Origin: Fusobacterium varium
Lineage (GTDB): Bacteria > Fusobacteriota > Fusobacteriia > Fusobacteriales > Fusobacteriaceae
DNA: 64,000 nucleotides
NCBI GenBank assembly: GCA_002356455.1
Contig: AP017968.1
Span: 3,596,001 to 3,660,000, forward strand
Direction of reading: 5' to 3'
Below are positions 15,783-24,034 of the stretch, piece after piece. Position 1 is the stretch's first letter. Every line of letters starts with the position of its first letter. Under the pieces are notes generated by a model. It was given only the letters and a program-made list of their open reading frames with translations. It had not been told where the DNA came from and ran no database searches. Position numbers and translations under genes: made by a program.

Positions 15783-18700
15783 CTAAAAAGCTATACGCAG
15801 ACCTATCTCTCCAACCAATTCATATTCTTCACCAAATTTTTTTGTGCTGCTGGCTAAACTCACTTCACCATATACAGAATATCTGTCCTCATTCCAATTA
15901 TGTGATCCCCCAACACCCAGACTTACCCAAGTATTGTTCAACTTACTCTCATACTCTACACCTGAAATACTTATAGTTGAATCTCCTTTAAACTCATGAC
16001 GAATATTTCCTAATAAATATATTTTGTTACGACTGACTTTACCAGTAGTATTCAGATGACTCTTTTCATAGTTAAGAGCTAGTCCAAGTCTTCCTTCTAG
16101 TCCAGTATAATCTTTTTCATTTATAATTTTACTGTTTTGGATATCAGTAAAATTATCAAAATTCACTCGTGAGTAAGCAATTTGAGCTTGAGGTGTAAGT
16201 GACCAGTGCTCGTCAAGATTAAGAATACGTCCTATTTCAAGACTTAATGCATAACCTGTAGCATGATTTTCTTTTACCTGATGTGAGCTTGAAGTAATTG
16301 TATCAGAATCGATATCACTTTTAAACCAATTATACCAAGCTTGAGCATCAGTATAAAAACCATTATGATTGTACCAAGTCAGAGTAGTTCCAAATCCATG
16401 TCCAGTAGTGGTGATATCTCCATTACCATGTGGTGAGTCTATATCAGACCAAGCTTTACTCATATTACCATTGATTCCAGCAAATAGACGAGAACCTTCA
16501 TCATTTTCATAGATAGGTATGTCCATTCCAACATTAATTCTGCTGAAACGCAGCCTATAAGAACTTTCACTGCCTTTATCAGAATCTAAATCTGGTTTAT
16601 AATAACCTTTCATTCCTTCAACACGCATCCAGACATTTCTTGGATAAATACCAGATTCACCTCTGTCATAGTCTGCTTCCTGTCCACTTTTATCCTTCAA
16701 CCAAGGACGATGACCAACCCGCTGCTCCAATGTAGGCAACTTATTAAGAGTTCCTAAAATCAATGAATATGATTCATAAAGTGGTGTTGCTGGATGGAGT
16801 ACTGGAGTCCCATCACTTTTATTAGGGTTACGCAAGAAAAGTCCTGCCTGATTAGCTGGATTATCATACCAATCTACATCACTCTCCATAACATAGCTGT
16901 AAGCTCCGGCTACAACTGCATTCTGCCCTTTAGCTGTCTTAAAATCTGAAACAAGATGGAAATTTTCATTAAGCTGATTAACTAAATCTGCCTGACTGAC
17001 TCCAGAACCATTACCACGCAGACGAATTATCTCGATCCCATGATTTGTTGTGGCACCATCCCCACCCTGATGAATAACAACTACACCAGTTCCATTTTTG
17101 TCTGAAGCAGAATCAATCACACCATCAATAGTTAATGACCCATGATTGGACTTATCATCCAGAAGTTCAGTATGAATCTCTACTGCAGCACCCTTTTCAG
17201 CTCTGTAATTACCTGCCAAAGTCAGAGGCACAAACTCAGAATTCGTATTATCAAAGGTATTATTAAAACGCTCAAGACCTGGAGCAATGGTACCATTGTT
17301 AATAATAGTAGTGACACTAGAAGTCCTTGGAGCATCTGGATTATTAAGCTGTGCATTCATAGAATTTCCCACAATACCCTGCCCTTCCAATCGTGCTCCA
17401 GCTGCAACAGTCACTTCTGAAGTATTCAATAATCCTTTGGAATTGCTCATAGGTGTATTTGAATCAACAGCATCTAAACGCAGAATTCCTTGATCAATAA
17501 AAGTATGACTGGAATAATACTGATTATTGAGTAATGTCAATACTCCTGCACCAGTTTTATGCAAATCTCCTCCAGTATTGGGAGCAACTCCCAAAGTACT
17601 ATCTTTGATAGTATTCTCTCCTAATATGACAATATTACCATTAGTATTGATTGCTCCACCACCTTTATTTAAAAAAATAGACTGTCCTGAATTTCTGAAA
17701 TCAATATCTGCATCAGCACGTAAGACACCTTGTGTATTATCATTTCCCTCATAATCACCCAGATACACATCCCCTTTTCCTAAACCAAAAGGTGATATTA
17801 CTGCCACTGTGCCATTTTTCACCATCGTATTTCCACTATATGTATTATTGCCATATAACCCTAATATACCAGTACCAGTCTTAACTAATCTAGTATCTCC
17901 CCCTATGCTCTGTCCAATATTTTGTGAAATAAGTCCTGTATATTCTTGTGTGTCAATAGTTACTGATTGCAGCACTGTACTGCCACTGTCACCAATAATC
18001 ACAGGTCTTGAGTTCATAGAAACATTACCATCAAGTTTTAAGGTAGTGTTATCCCACAACTCAAGTGAGCCAACATCTCCTCCAAGAGAGGCATCAGAAT
18101 TAATAGCTAATATTCCTTTTTCAACCCGTGTACCACCTTGGTATAGATTGTTTCCATACAAAGTCAGCATGCCAGAACCAGTTTTTACTAAACCTCCATG
18201 TCCATCTATATTTCCACTAAAAACACCATTATTTCCTTGGGTATTGATTGTCATAGTACTCGATGGTCCTCCAGCCAAAGTGACTGTCCGCCTTGAGTTA
18301 ACATCTCCATCAAGTTGAAGTGTTGTGGTATCATACATTACCAGATGACTGTTGCTATTTCCCAAAGCTGAATCAGAATTAATACTTAATACTCCTTCTT
18401 CAAGAACGGTATCACCTTGATACAGATTATTTCCATACAAAGTCAGCATACCAGAGCCGCTTTTCACTAAACCTCCACGTCCATCTATATTCCCACTAAA
18501 AACACCATTATTTCCTTGGGTATTGATTGTCATAGTACTCGATGGTCCTCCAGCCAAAGTGACTGTTCGCCTTGAGTTAACATCTCCATCAAGTTGAAGT
18601 GTTGTAGTATTGTACATTACTAGACGGCTGCTGGCATTTCCCAAAGCTGAATCAGAATTAATACCTAATATACCTTGTTCAAGAACAGTTCCTCCACTAT

Positions 18701-20201
18701 AACTATTCATACCACTCAAAGTCAAACTACCTGAACCAGTTTTTGTCAAAGCTCCATTTCCTGTAATATTTTGCATAATACTTGTATCATATGTTTGAGT
18801 GTCAATAGTTCCTCCACCTTCCATCAAAGTAATTGCCCGAGTAGATTCCAGATTAAAATTGGCATCAAAACGCAATGTCCCATTAGTAGTTCCTCCTATA
18901 TTGCCCGTACCAAGTATGATGCTGCCAGATGCATTTCCAAGATCACTATCCTTATCTATAACCAGAACCCCCTCATTGATCAGAGTTCCTCCACTGTAGG
19001 TATTATCACTGCTGGAATTCATGGTCAAAGAACCAATTCCACTTTTAACAACCTGCCCAGTCCCACTTATAGCACTTCCAGTGTAACTGTCATCAATAGG
19101 TTGGTCAAAAACCAGCTTACCATTGTTTGTCATATTTGTATTTCCATTTATCCCCTGAGCTTGAACACTTAATACACCATAAACATCAATCCTGATAGTT
19201 CCATTAAACTCTGAGTTAGCTCCCACTAGGGATAACAGACCATTTTCAACAGCCAGAGAATTTACCCCTTTCAACGAACCATTAATAGGTGATGATGGAT
19301 GAATATCCCCAGAAACTGCTGGAACACCTCCAAGAATAGCCCACGAACCCTCTCCTTTCTTAGTAATGGTTGAAAAGTTCAAAACCGAACCAGCCAATGT
19401 AGCTGACTCTCCTAAATTGGCATCCAGAGTGAGATCATTTGTTCCTTTACCTCCATCAACGTTACCAGTAATCTGTGACCCAGGCCCAAAAAGCAAACTG
19501 TCATTACCATTACCAAATTGTAGTGACCCCTTAACAGTTCCATAATTTTCAAACACTAAACCAGGACCACCACCACTACGACTGCTACCAAAAACATTGT
19601 ATCCATCACCTTTGCTTGTTGAAATAGTTCCATAATTTATAACCTTATTTCTATCAGCATCTGCCCCAGAGACAGAGGTATCTTGAAACCATAAAGCTGC
19701 TCCATTGTTGCTGTGAATAGTACCATTATTGGTAATAGTATTTCCAAATCCATGGGCATTAATAGCTTCACCATTGTTAGTGGATCCTAGTTGCTGTACA
19801 GTACCTCCAGCCTCGATAGTCAATTTGGAGTTGCTATTAAACTCAATGACATTGGGTCCACTATTAAAATGACCACCACCACTGGAATTATTGTTTCCCT
19901 CTACAGTGGCATTAGCTTTAACTGTGATATTGCCATCATTATTCAAACTAATTACTGTACCACCATTCTGTGTAACTTTTGTTGGAGTAGTCCCATCACC
20001 AATAGTCACTGTCCAGTTATCATTCGCATTTACTGGACCTGTTCCAATAGAAGAAGATTCATTGACTGTTCCCACAACATTTTTAACCTCACTTGCCCAG
20101 ATATTTCCACTAGATATACAAATAGACATTACACTCATTGTAAGCAGTGGATATAATACTTTCTTTTTCAACTCTTTTTTCCTTATAAATTTTTTTGACA
20201 T
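15783..20201 (-). CDS. large autotransporter adhesin (type V secretion)
   Basis: A 1472-residue protein. I choose the ATG at 20201 (MSKKFIRKKELKKK) behind GAGGTG rather than a far-upstream in-frame start at 20267. A signal peptide runs to about WAS-EVK (~40). The passenger is a repetitive beta-helix with passenger-associated repeats (GGTLINEGVLVIDKDSDLG, GGTVLEQGILGINSDSALG, GGTRVEKGILAINSDASLG). A 93-residue unit is duplicated almost exactly (18190-18330 versus 18469-18609). The last ~280 residues are the autotransporter beta-barrel, from RNVWMRVEGMKGYY to the terminal GEIGLRIAF with the expected C-terminal Phe. Ligand unknown. Confidence 0.92.
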   Translation of the reverse strand: MSKKFIRKKELKKKVLYPLLTMSVMSICISSGNIWASEVKNVVGTVNESSSIGTGPVNANDNWTVTIGDGTTPTKVTQNGGTVISLNNDGNITVKANATVEGNNNSSGGGHFNSGPNVIEFNSNSKLTIEAGGTVQQLGSTNNGEAINAHGFGNTITNNGTIHSNNGAALWFQDTSVSGADADRNKVINYGTISTSKGDGYNVFGSSRSGGGPGLVFENYGTVKGSLQFGNGNDSLLFGPGSQITGNVDGGKGTNDLTLDANLGESATLAGSVLNFSTITKKGEGSWAILGGVPAVSGDIHPSSPINGSLKGVNSLAVENGLLSLVGANSEFNGTIRIDVYGVLSVQAQGINGNTNMTNNGKLVFDQPIDDSYTGSAISGTGQVVKSGIGSLTMNSSSDNTYSGGTLINEGVLVIDKDSDLGNASGSIILGTGNIGGTTNGTLRFDANFNLESTRAITLMEGGGTIDTQTYDTSIMQNITGNGALTKTGSGSLTLSGMNSYSGGTVLEQGILGINSDSALGNASSRLVMYNTTTLQLDGDVNSRRTVTLAGGPSSTMTINTQGNNGVFSGNIDGRGGLVKSGSGMLTLYGNNLYQGDTVLEEGVLSINSDSALGNSNSHLVMYDTTTLQLDGDVNSRRTVTLAGGPSSTMTINTQGNNGVFSGNIDGHGGLVKTGSGMLTLYGNNLYQGGTRVEKGILAINSDASLGGDVGSLELWDNTTLKLDGNVSMNSRPVIIGDSGSTVLQSVTIDTQEYTGLISQNIGQSIGGDTRLVKTGTGILGLYGNNTYSGNTMVKNGTVAVISPFGLGKGDVYLGDYEGNDNTQGVLRADADIDFRNSGQSIFLNKGGGAINTNGNIVILGENTIKDSTLGVAPNTGGDLHKTGAGVLTLLNNQYYSSHTFIDQGILRLDAVDSNTPMSNSKGLLNTSEVTVAAGARLEGQGIVGNSMNAQLNNPDAPRTSSVTTIINNGTIAPGLERFNNTFDNTNSEFVPLTLAGNYRAEKGAAVEIHTELLDDKSNHGSLTIDGVIDSASDKNGTGVVVIHQGGDGATTNHGIEIIRLRGNGSGVSQADLVNQLNENFHLVSDFKTAKGQNAVVAGAYSYVMESDVDWYDNPANQAGLFLRNPNKSDGTPVLHPATPLYESYSLILGTLNKLPTLEQRVGHRPWLKDKSGQEADYDRGESGIYPRNVWMRVEGMKGYYKPDLDSDKGSESSYRLRFSRINVGMDIPIYENDEGSRLFAGINGNMSKAWSDIDSPHGNGDITTTGHGFGTTLTWYNHNGFYTDAQAWYNWFKSDIDSDTITSSSHQVKENHATGYALSLEIGRILNLDEHWSLTPQAQIAYSRVNFDNFTDIQNSKIINEKDYTGLEGRLGLALNYEKSHLNTTGKVSRNKIYLLGNIRHEFKGDSTISISGVEYESKLNNTWVSLGVGGSHNWNEDRYSVYGEVSLASSTKKFGEEYELVGEIGLRIAF

Positions 20202-20758
20202 TATTACAATCACCTCGTATTTTCTATATATTAAAGCTGATATAAAAAATTTAAAGTCAGCCAGCAATTAAACACCTTAAAATAGCTCTTTTAATATTAC
20301 ATACATAATACGATGAAAAATATGTCGTTCCTTTAAAATACATTTTTAATTTGAGTTGAATATATCTCGTAATCAATATATATAAAATAGAACAGTAAAT
20401 AAAATCATGTCTGAAAAAAGTTCGAAAATACTCTATATACTTAAAAATTTCATTTCAAATCTTTTTTCACTCTTTATCAATTTAAGTTAGTAAAATTTTA
20501 TATTCTTCTGGATAAAGAATTTTTATCTTTATCTAAATATTCCAATTTTATATAAAAATATATGCTTATCAAGCATGAATAAGTATTTAATATAGGTATT
20601 TGATATTGAATTATTTCTGCTATATAATAAAGTCATAAATTAACATAAAAATAAATAAATGAAAATTTTTATTTTGTTCAACCCAAGTTATTAACTTAAT
20701 ACAATTGATAAAATCAATTAATATTATAGTTAAAAGTCTTATTATAAGGAGGTTATAA
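20202..20758. promoter_or_regulatory. divergent intergenic region (autotransporter / acetyltransferase)
   Basis: About 560 bp of very AT-rich sequence with no gene. The plus-strand promoter for the acetyltransferase is clear: TTGATA (20600-20605), a 17-bp spacer, TATAAT (20623-20628), and an AAGGAGG site before 20759. Directly upstream of the -35 is AATATAGGTA (20589-20598), matched upstream of the gene at 22802. The autotransporter promoter on the minus strand is not obvious. A TACGA/TCGTA pair near 20310-20380 is too short to call. Confidence 0.7.
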
Positions 20759-21322
20759 ATGAATGTTGAAGAATTTTTAAATTATGTAAATAGTAGAAAC
20801 CCAATTCCTGCAAATACAGATATCCATGCTTTTATGTTAAAACTAAGCAATGAAGCTATGAAATTAACAACCAGACTAAATAATTCTTACCATACACCTG
20901 AAGAAGTCAGAGAAATATTCGCCCAGTTAACAGGAAAAGCTATTGATAGTTCATTTTGTATATTTCCACCTTTTTATACTGATTGTGGAAAAAATATTCA
21001 TATTGGAAAAAACGTTTTCATAAATACTTGTTGTCATTTTCAGGATCAAGGAGGAATTTTTATTGAAGATGGAGTACTTATTGGGCATAACGTAACTTTA
21101 GCAACTCTTAATCATGGTTTTGCTACTGAAAATAGAAACACCACATACCCTGCTCCAATTATTATAGAAAAAAATGTTTGGATAGGTGCTAATGTAACTA
21201 TTGTATCAGGAGTCAGAATAGGGGAAAATGCAATAATTGCAGCTGGAGCTGTAGTAACAAAAGATATTCCTGCAAATGTTCTTGCTGGCGGAGTTCCTGC
21301 AAAAGTTATAAAAAAAATTTAA
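20759..21322 (+). CDS. maltose/galactoside O-acetyltransferase-like protein
   Basis: A 187-residue left-handed beta-helix acetyltransferase of the Maa/LacA/NodL type. The N-terminal helical segment (about 1-55) is followed by hexapeptide repeats ([73 protein letters not shown]). The catalytic His is in LATLNHGF. It transfers acetyl from acetyl-CoA to a sugar hydroxyl; the acceptor cannot be told. It forms a likely two-gene operon with the flavoprotein 21 bp downstream. Confidence 0.88.
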   Translation: MNVEEFLNYVNSRNPIPANTDIHAFMLKLSNEAMKLTTRLNNSYHTPEEVREIFAQLTGKAIDSSFCIFPPFYTDCGKNIHIGKNVFINTCCHFQDQGGIFIEDGVLIGHNVTLATLNHGFATENRNTTYPAPIIIEKNVWIGANVTIVSGVRIGENAIIAAGAVVTKDIPANVLAGGVPAKVIKKI

Positions 21323-21343
21323 AACATATTAAGGAGAAAAAAT

Positions 21344-21886
21344 ATGAAAAAAAATGTTTTGATTATTTCTACCAGTCCACGTAAAAAAGGAAATTCAGAT
21401 ATATTAGCAGATGAATTTGAAAAAGGTGCTCTTAAGTCTGGACATCAGGTAAAAAAAATAGTTCTTTATAACAAAACTATCAGTTTCTGCAAAGGGTGTC
21501 TAACTTGTCAATCCACCAAAAAATGTATTATAAAAGATGATGCAAATAATATTATAGAAGAAATGCTTTATGCAGATGTCATAGTTTTTGCTACTCCAAT
21601 ATATTTTTATGAGATGTGTGGACAGATGAAAACTTTATTAGACAGAACAAATCCTTTATTTTCCTCGGATTACTCATTCGCTGACATCTATCTTCTGGCA
21701 ACAGCAGCAGACAATAATGAAAGTTCTATAGATGGAGCAATCAAAGGATTACAAGGCTGGATAGAATGTTTTGAAAAAACAAGTTTAAAAGGTGTAGTAA
21801 AAGGACTAGGTACTGATGCTGCTGGAACTATTAAAAATTTTCCAGATACCTTAAATGAAGCTTACAATATGGGGAAAAATATTTAA
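21344..21886 (+). CDS. flavodoxin-like NAD(P)H:FMN oxidoreductase
   Basis: A 180-residue flavodoxin-fold protein. The FMN phosphate loop is ISTSPRKKGNSD (~8-19). Next come the cysteine pair CKGCLTCQ and ATPIYFYEMCGQMKTLLDRTNPL, typical of the iron-sulfur flavoprotein/WrbA-like NADPH-dependent reductase family. CKGCLTC plus a later KKC may bind metal, but a full Fe-S motif is not clear. It is cotranscribed with the acetyltransferase. Confidence 0.85.
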   Translation: MKKNVLIISTSPRKKGNSDILADEFEKGALKSGHQVKKIVLYNKTISFCKGCLTCQSTKKCIIKDDANNIIEEMLYADVIVFATPIYFYEMCGQMKTLLDRTNPLFSSDYSFADIYLLATAADNNESSIDGAIKGLQGWIECFEKTSLKGVVKGLGTDAAGTIKNFPDTLNEAYNMGKNI

Positions 21887-21962
21887 ATTTTATACATTAA
21901 TCATGCAGGTCATACTATAAAGTTGCTGTAGAATGAAGCATACAGAATGGACAAACTTTTCA

Positions 21963-21991
21963 TTGCCTGAAATGAACAAATACAGTATAAT
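21963..21991 (+). promoter_or_regulatory. promoter of the ProX-like gene
   Basis: TTGCCT (21963-21968), a 17-bp spacer and a consensus TATAAT (21986-21991). Two small inverted repeats follow in the leader: ACCTTT/AAAGGT (about 22007-22023) and CAAAT/ATTTG (about 22032-22045). The second sits just before the ribosome binding site. Either could be an operator or affect translation; neither is a known motif to me. Confidence 0.7.
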
Positions 21992-22060
21992 GTGATTATT
22001 CAATTTACCTTTAATGAAAAGGTATAATCGACAAATTGAAATTTGCAGAGGTGACTAATA

Positions 22061-22552
22061 ATGTATAAGCAAGAGTTATATAATTTCCTAAATGATAAAA
22101 ATATACAATATGAAGCAACAGAGCACCAAGCTGTTTTCAATATGGAAGAATTATCACAAATTGATATTCCATATCCTGAAGCAGATGCAAAGAACTTATT
22201 TGTCAGAGATGATAAGAAGAAAAACTATTATCTAATTACTGTAAAAGGTGATAAAAGAGTAAACTTAAAAGAATTTCGAAAAGAAAATCAAACAAGACCA
22301 CTAAGTTTCGCTTCGGAAGATGAACTAAAAGAAATCATGCACTTGATACCGGGAGCAGTGACACCACTGGGAATATTGAATGATGAGGAAAGAAAAGTAA
22401 AGATGTTTTTGGATGATTATTTTTTGAAAGGAAACGGCTTAATTGGTGTCCATCCTAATGATAATACAGCAACAGTATGGATGCAGGCTGAAGATTTAAT
22501 TGACATCATCAAAGAACATGGAAATGAAGTTGAAATATGTTCAATAGGATAA
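22061..22552 (+). CDS. prolyl-tRNA editing protein, ProX/PrdX family
   Basis: A 163-residue YbaK/ProX-type trans-editing deacylase that hydrolyses mischarged aminoacyl-tRNA (usually Ala- or Cys-tRNAPro). Diagnostic stretches are EHQAVFNMEELSQIDIPYPEADAKNLFVRDDKKKNYYL (the Lys is the catalytic-site residue in the family), GAVTPLGILND and IGVHPNDNTATVWM. It stands alone with its own promoter and terminator. PrdX-like proteins are also linked to proline reductase regulation in clostridia, but no prd genes are present here. Confidence 0.88.
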   Translation: MYKQELYNFLNDKNIQYEATEHQAVFNMEELSQIDIPYPEADAKNLFVRDDKKKNYYLITVKGDKRVNLKEFRKENQTRPLSFASEDELKEIMHLIPGAVTPLGILNDEERKVKMFLDDYFLKGNGLIGVHPNDNTATVWMQAEDLIDIIKEHGNEVEICSIG

Positions 22553-22616
22553 TAAAAGAGAAGTAAATACATAGCTTGAAAAGTTAGAATTTTAAAATAT
22601 TTTTATAACTATTATT

Positions 22617-22655
22617 AAGGTTTTGGCAACAATTTATTTGCCAAAGCCTTTTTTA
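22617..22655 (+). terminator. intrinsic terminator after the ProX-like gene
   Basis: A stem AAGGTTTTGGCAA / TTGCCAAAGCCTT with a short loop and a following T run, about 65 bp after the stop codon. Confidence 0.85.
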
Positions 22656-22720
22656 TTTTCTTTACCACACCTCCTTTGAATCAAAATTTAAATATAGCAA
22701 ATAAGCATATTAAGATATCC

Positions 22721-22760
22721 AATATAAGTATTTGTTATCTTAATTTTTTTATTATATACT
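22721..22760 (+). promoter_or_regulatory. promoter of the exported hydrolase gene, with shared upstream motif
   Basis: TTGTTA (22732-22737), a 17-bp spacer, TATACT (22755-22760). AATATAAGTA at 22721-22730 abuts the -35, in the same position as AATATAGGTA at 20589-20598 before the acetyltransferase promoter. This suggests a common activator or repressor. Confidence 0.65.
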
Positions 22761-22801
22761 TTATTCAAGATAAGAAACATTAAAATTTAAGGAGGTTAAA
22801 A

Positions 22802-23857
22802 ATGGAAAAATCATTATTATTAATTTGTAAAAAAGCTGTGCTTGGAATAACTTTAATGACTGCTGGAGCAGGTAATATTTTTGGTGCAGATATGTCTAAT
22901 GGAGCTGATAACTTTTATAAAAGTGATAAAGTAATTCTACAAAAAGTCACATTTCAAAATCAATATAAAATGGGAGTTACAGGTAATTTATTTATTCCTA
23001 AAAATATGAATCAGAACACTAAAAATTCAGCAATAATTATTGGACATCCAATGGGGGCAGTAAAAGAACAATCCTCTAATTTATATGCTCAAAAACTTGC
23101 TGAACAGGGATTTATAACACTTGCAATAGATTTATCATTTTGGGGGGAAAGTGAAGGACAGCCTCGTAATGCTGTATCACCAGATATTTATGCTGAAGAT
23201 TTCAGTGCAGCAGTTGATTATCTAGGAACTCGTCCATTTATCGATCAAAATAAAATTGGTGCTCTTGGTATTTGCGGAAGCGGAAGTTTTGTTATCAGTG
23301 CAGCAAAAATTGACCCTCGTATGAAAGCTATTGCCACAATAAGTATGTATGATATGGGATCAGCCAGTCGTAATGCACTTAATCATTCTCTAACATTAGA
23401 ACAACGTAAAAAATTTATTGCTGAAGCTGCAGAGCAACGTTATGTTGAATTTAATGGTGGAAAAACAGAATATACCAGTGGAACTGTACATAAAATTGAT
23501 GAAAATTCATCACCAATTGAAAGAGAATTTTATGATTTTTATCGTACTTCACGTGGAGAATTTACCCCAGAAGGAGCCACTTCTGAAACAACAACACACC
23601 CTACACTTACAAGCAGTATAAAATTTATGAATTTCTACCCATTTAATGACATTGAAACTATCTCTCCTCGTCCAATGTTATTTATTACTGGTGAACAAGC
23701 TCATTCAAAAGAATTCAGTGAAGATACATATCAACGTGCAGCTGAGCCAAAAGAATTATATGTAGTTCCTGATGCTGGGCATGTAGATTTATATGATCGT
23801 GTTGATATGATTCCATTTGATAAATTAACCAATTTCTTTAAAACAAATTTAAACTAA
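22802..23857 (+). CDS. exported alpha/beta hydrolase (dienelactone hydrolase/YcjY-like)
   Basis: A 351-residue protein with a signal peptide (cleavage probably near IFG-AD, ~28-29). Hydrolase landmarks are the oxyanion-side HPMGAVKEQSS (~82-92), the nucleophile elbow GICGS with Cys158 at the nucleophile position, LFITGEQAHS near 294-302 and the catalytic His327 in PDAGHVDLYD. A Cys nucleophile is as in dienelactone hydrolases, not the usual Ser of lipases. The substrate is unknown. It has an AAGGAGG site and a hairpin after the stop. Confidence 0.85.
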   Translation: MEKSLLLICKKAVLGITLMTAGAGNIFGADMSNGADNFYKSDKVILQKVTFQNQYKMGVTGNLFIPKNMNQNTKNSAIIIGHPMGAVKEQSSNLYAQKLAEQGFITLAIDLSFWGESEGQPRNAVSPDIYAEDFSAAVDYLGTRPFIDQNKIGALGICGSGSFVISAAKIDPRMKAIATISMYDMGSASRNALNHSLTLEQRKKFIAEAAEQRYVEFNGGKTEYTSGTVHKIDENSSPIEREFYDFYRTSRGEFTPEGATSETTTHPTLTSSIKFMNFYPFNDIETISPRPMLFITGEQAHSKEFSEDTYQRAAEPKELYVVPDAGHVDLYDRVDMIPFDKLTNFFKTNLN

Positions 23858-23862
23858 AGACT

Positions 23863-23898
23863 AAATCACCCTTCAAACAATATTTTGAAAGGTGATTT
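23863..23898. terminator. hairpin after the exported hydrolase gene
   Basis: AAATCACC.TTCAAA pairs with TTTGAA.GGTGATTT across a six-base loop, right after the stop codon. No T run follows, so it is a 3'-stabilising hairpin or a weak terminator. Confidence 0.55.
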
Positions 23899-23929
23899 AT
23901 AAAATAAAGAAAAAAATAAAAATTAATTC

Positions 23930-23960
23930 TTGACCTAGAGTCTACTCCAGATGTTAGACT
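23930..23960 (+). promoter_or_regulatory. MerR-family-type promoter with operator dyad
   Basis: TTGACC (23930-23935) and TAGACT (23955-23960) are separated by 19 bp rather than 17. The spacer contains the dyad CT.GAGT..ACTC.AG centred between them. An overlong 19-20 bp spacer holding a dyad is the hallmark of MerR-family activated promoters; the ACTC/GAGT half sites recall NmlR/AdhR-type regulators of aldehyde and thiol stress. No MerR gene lies in the window. Confidence 0.78.
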
Positions 23961-24034
23961 TAATATATCTCATAAAAAGTTCTTATCAGAAATATTTTAT
24001 TTGAGATTAAATATTATTATGTAAGGAGAAGAAT

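Noticed and set aside
20300-20390. Possible inverted-repeat switch upstream of the first autotransporter
   Set aside because: Only a TACGA/TCGTA pair with weak flanking similarity; no long arms and no clear enclosed promoter, unlike the two strong elements.
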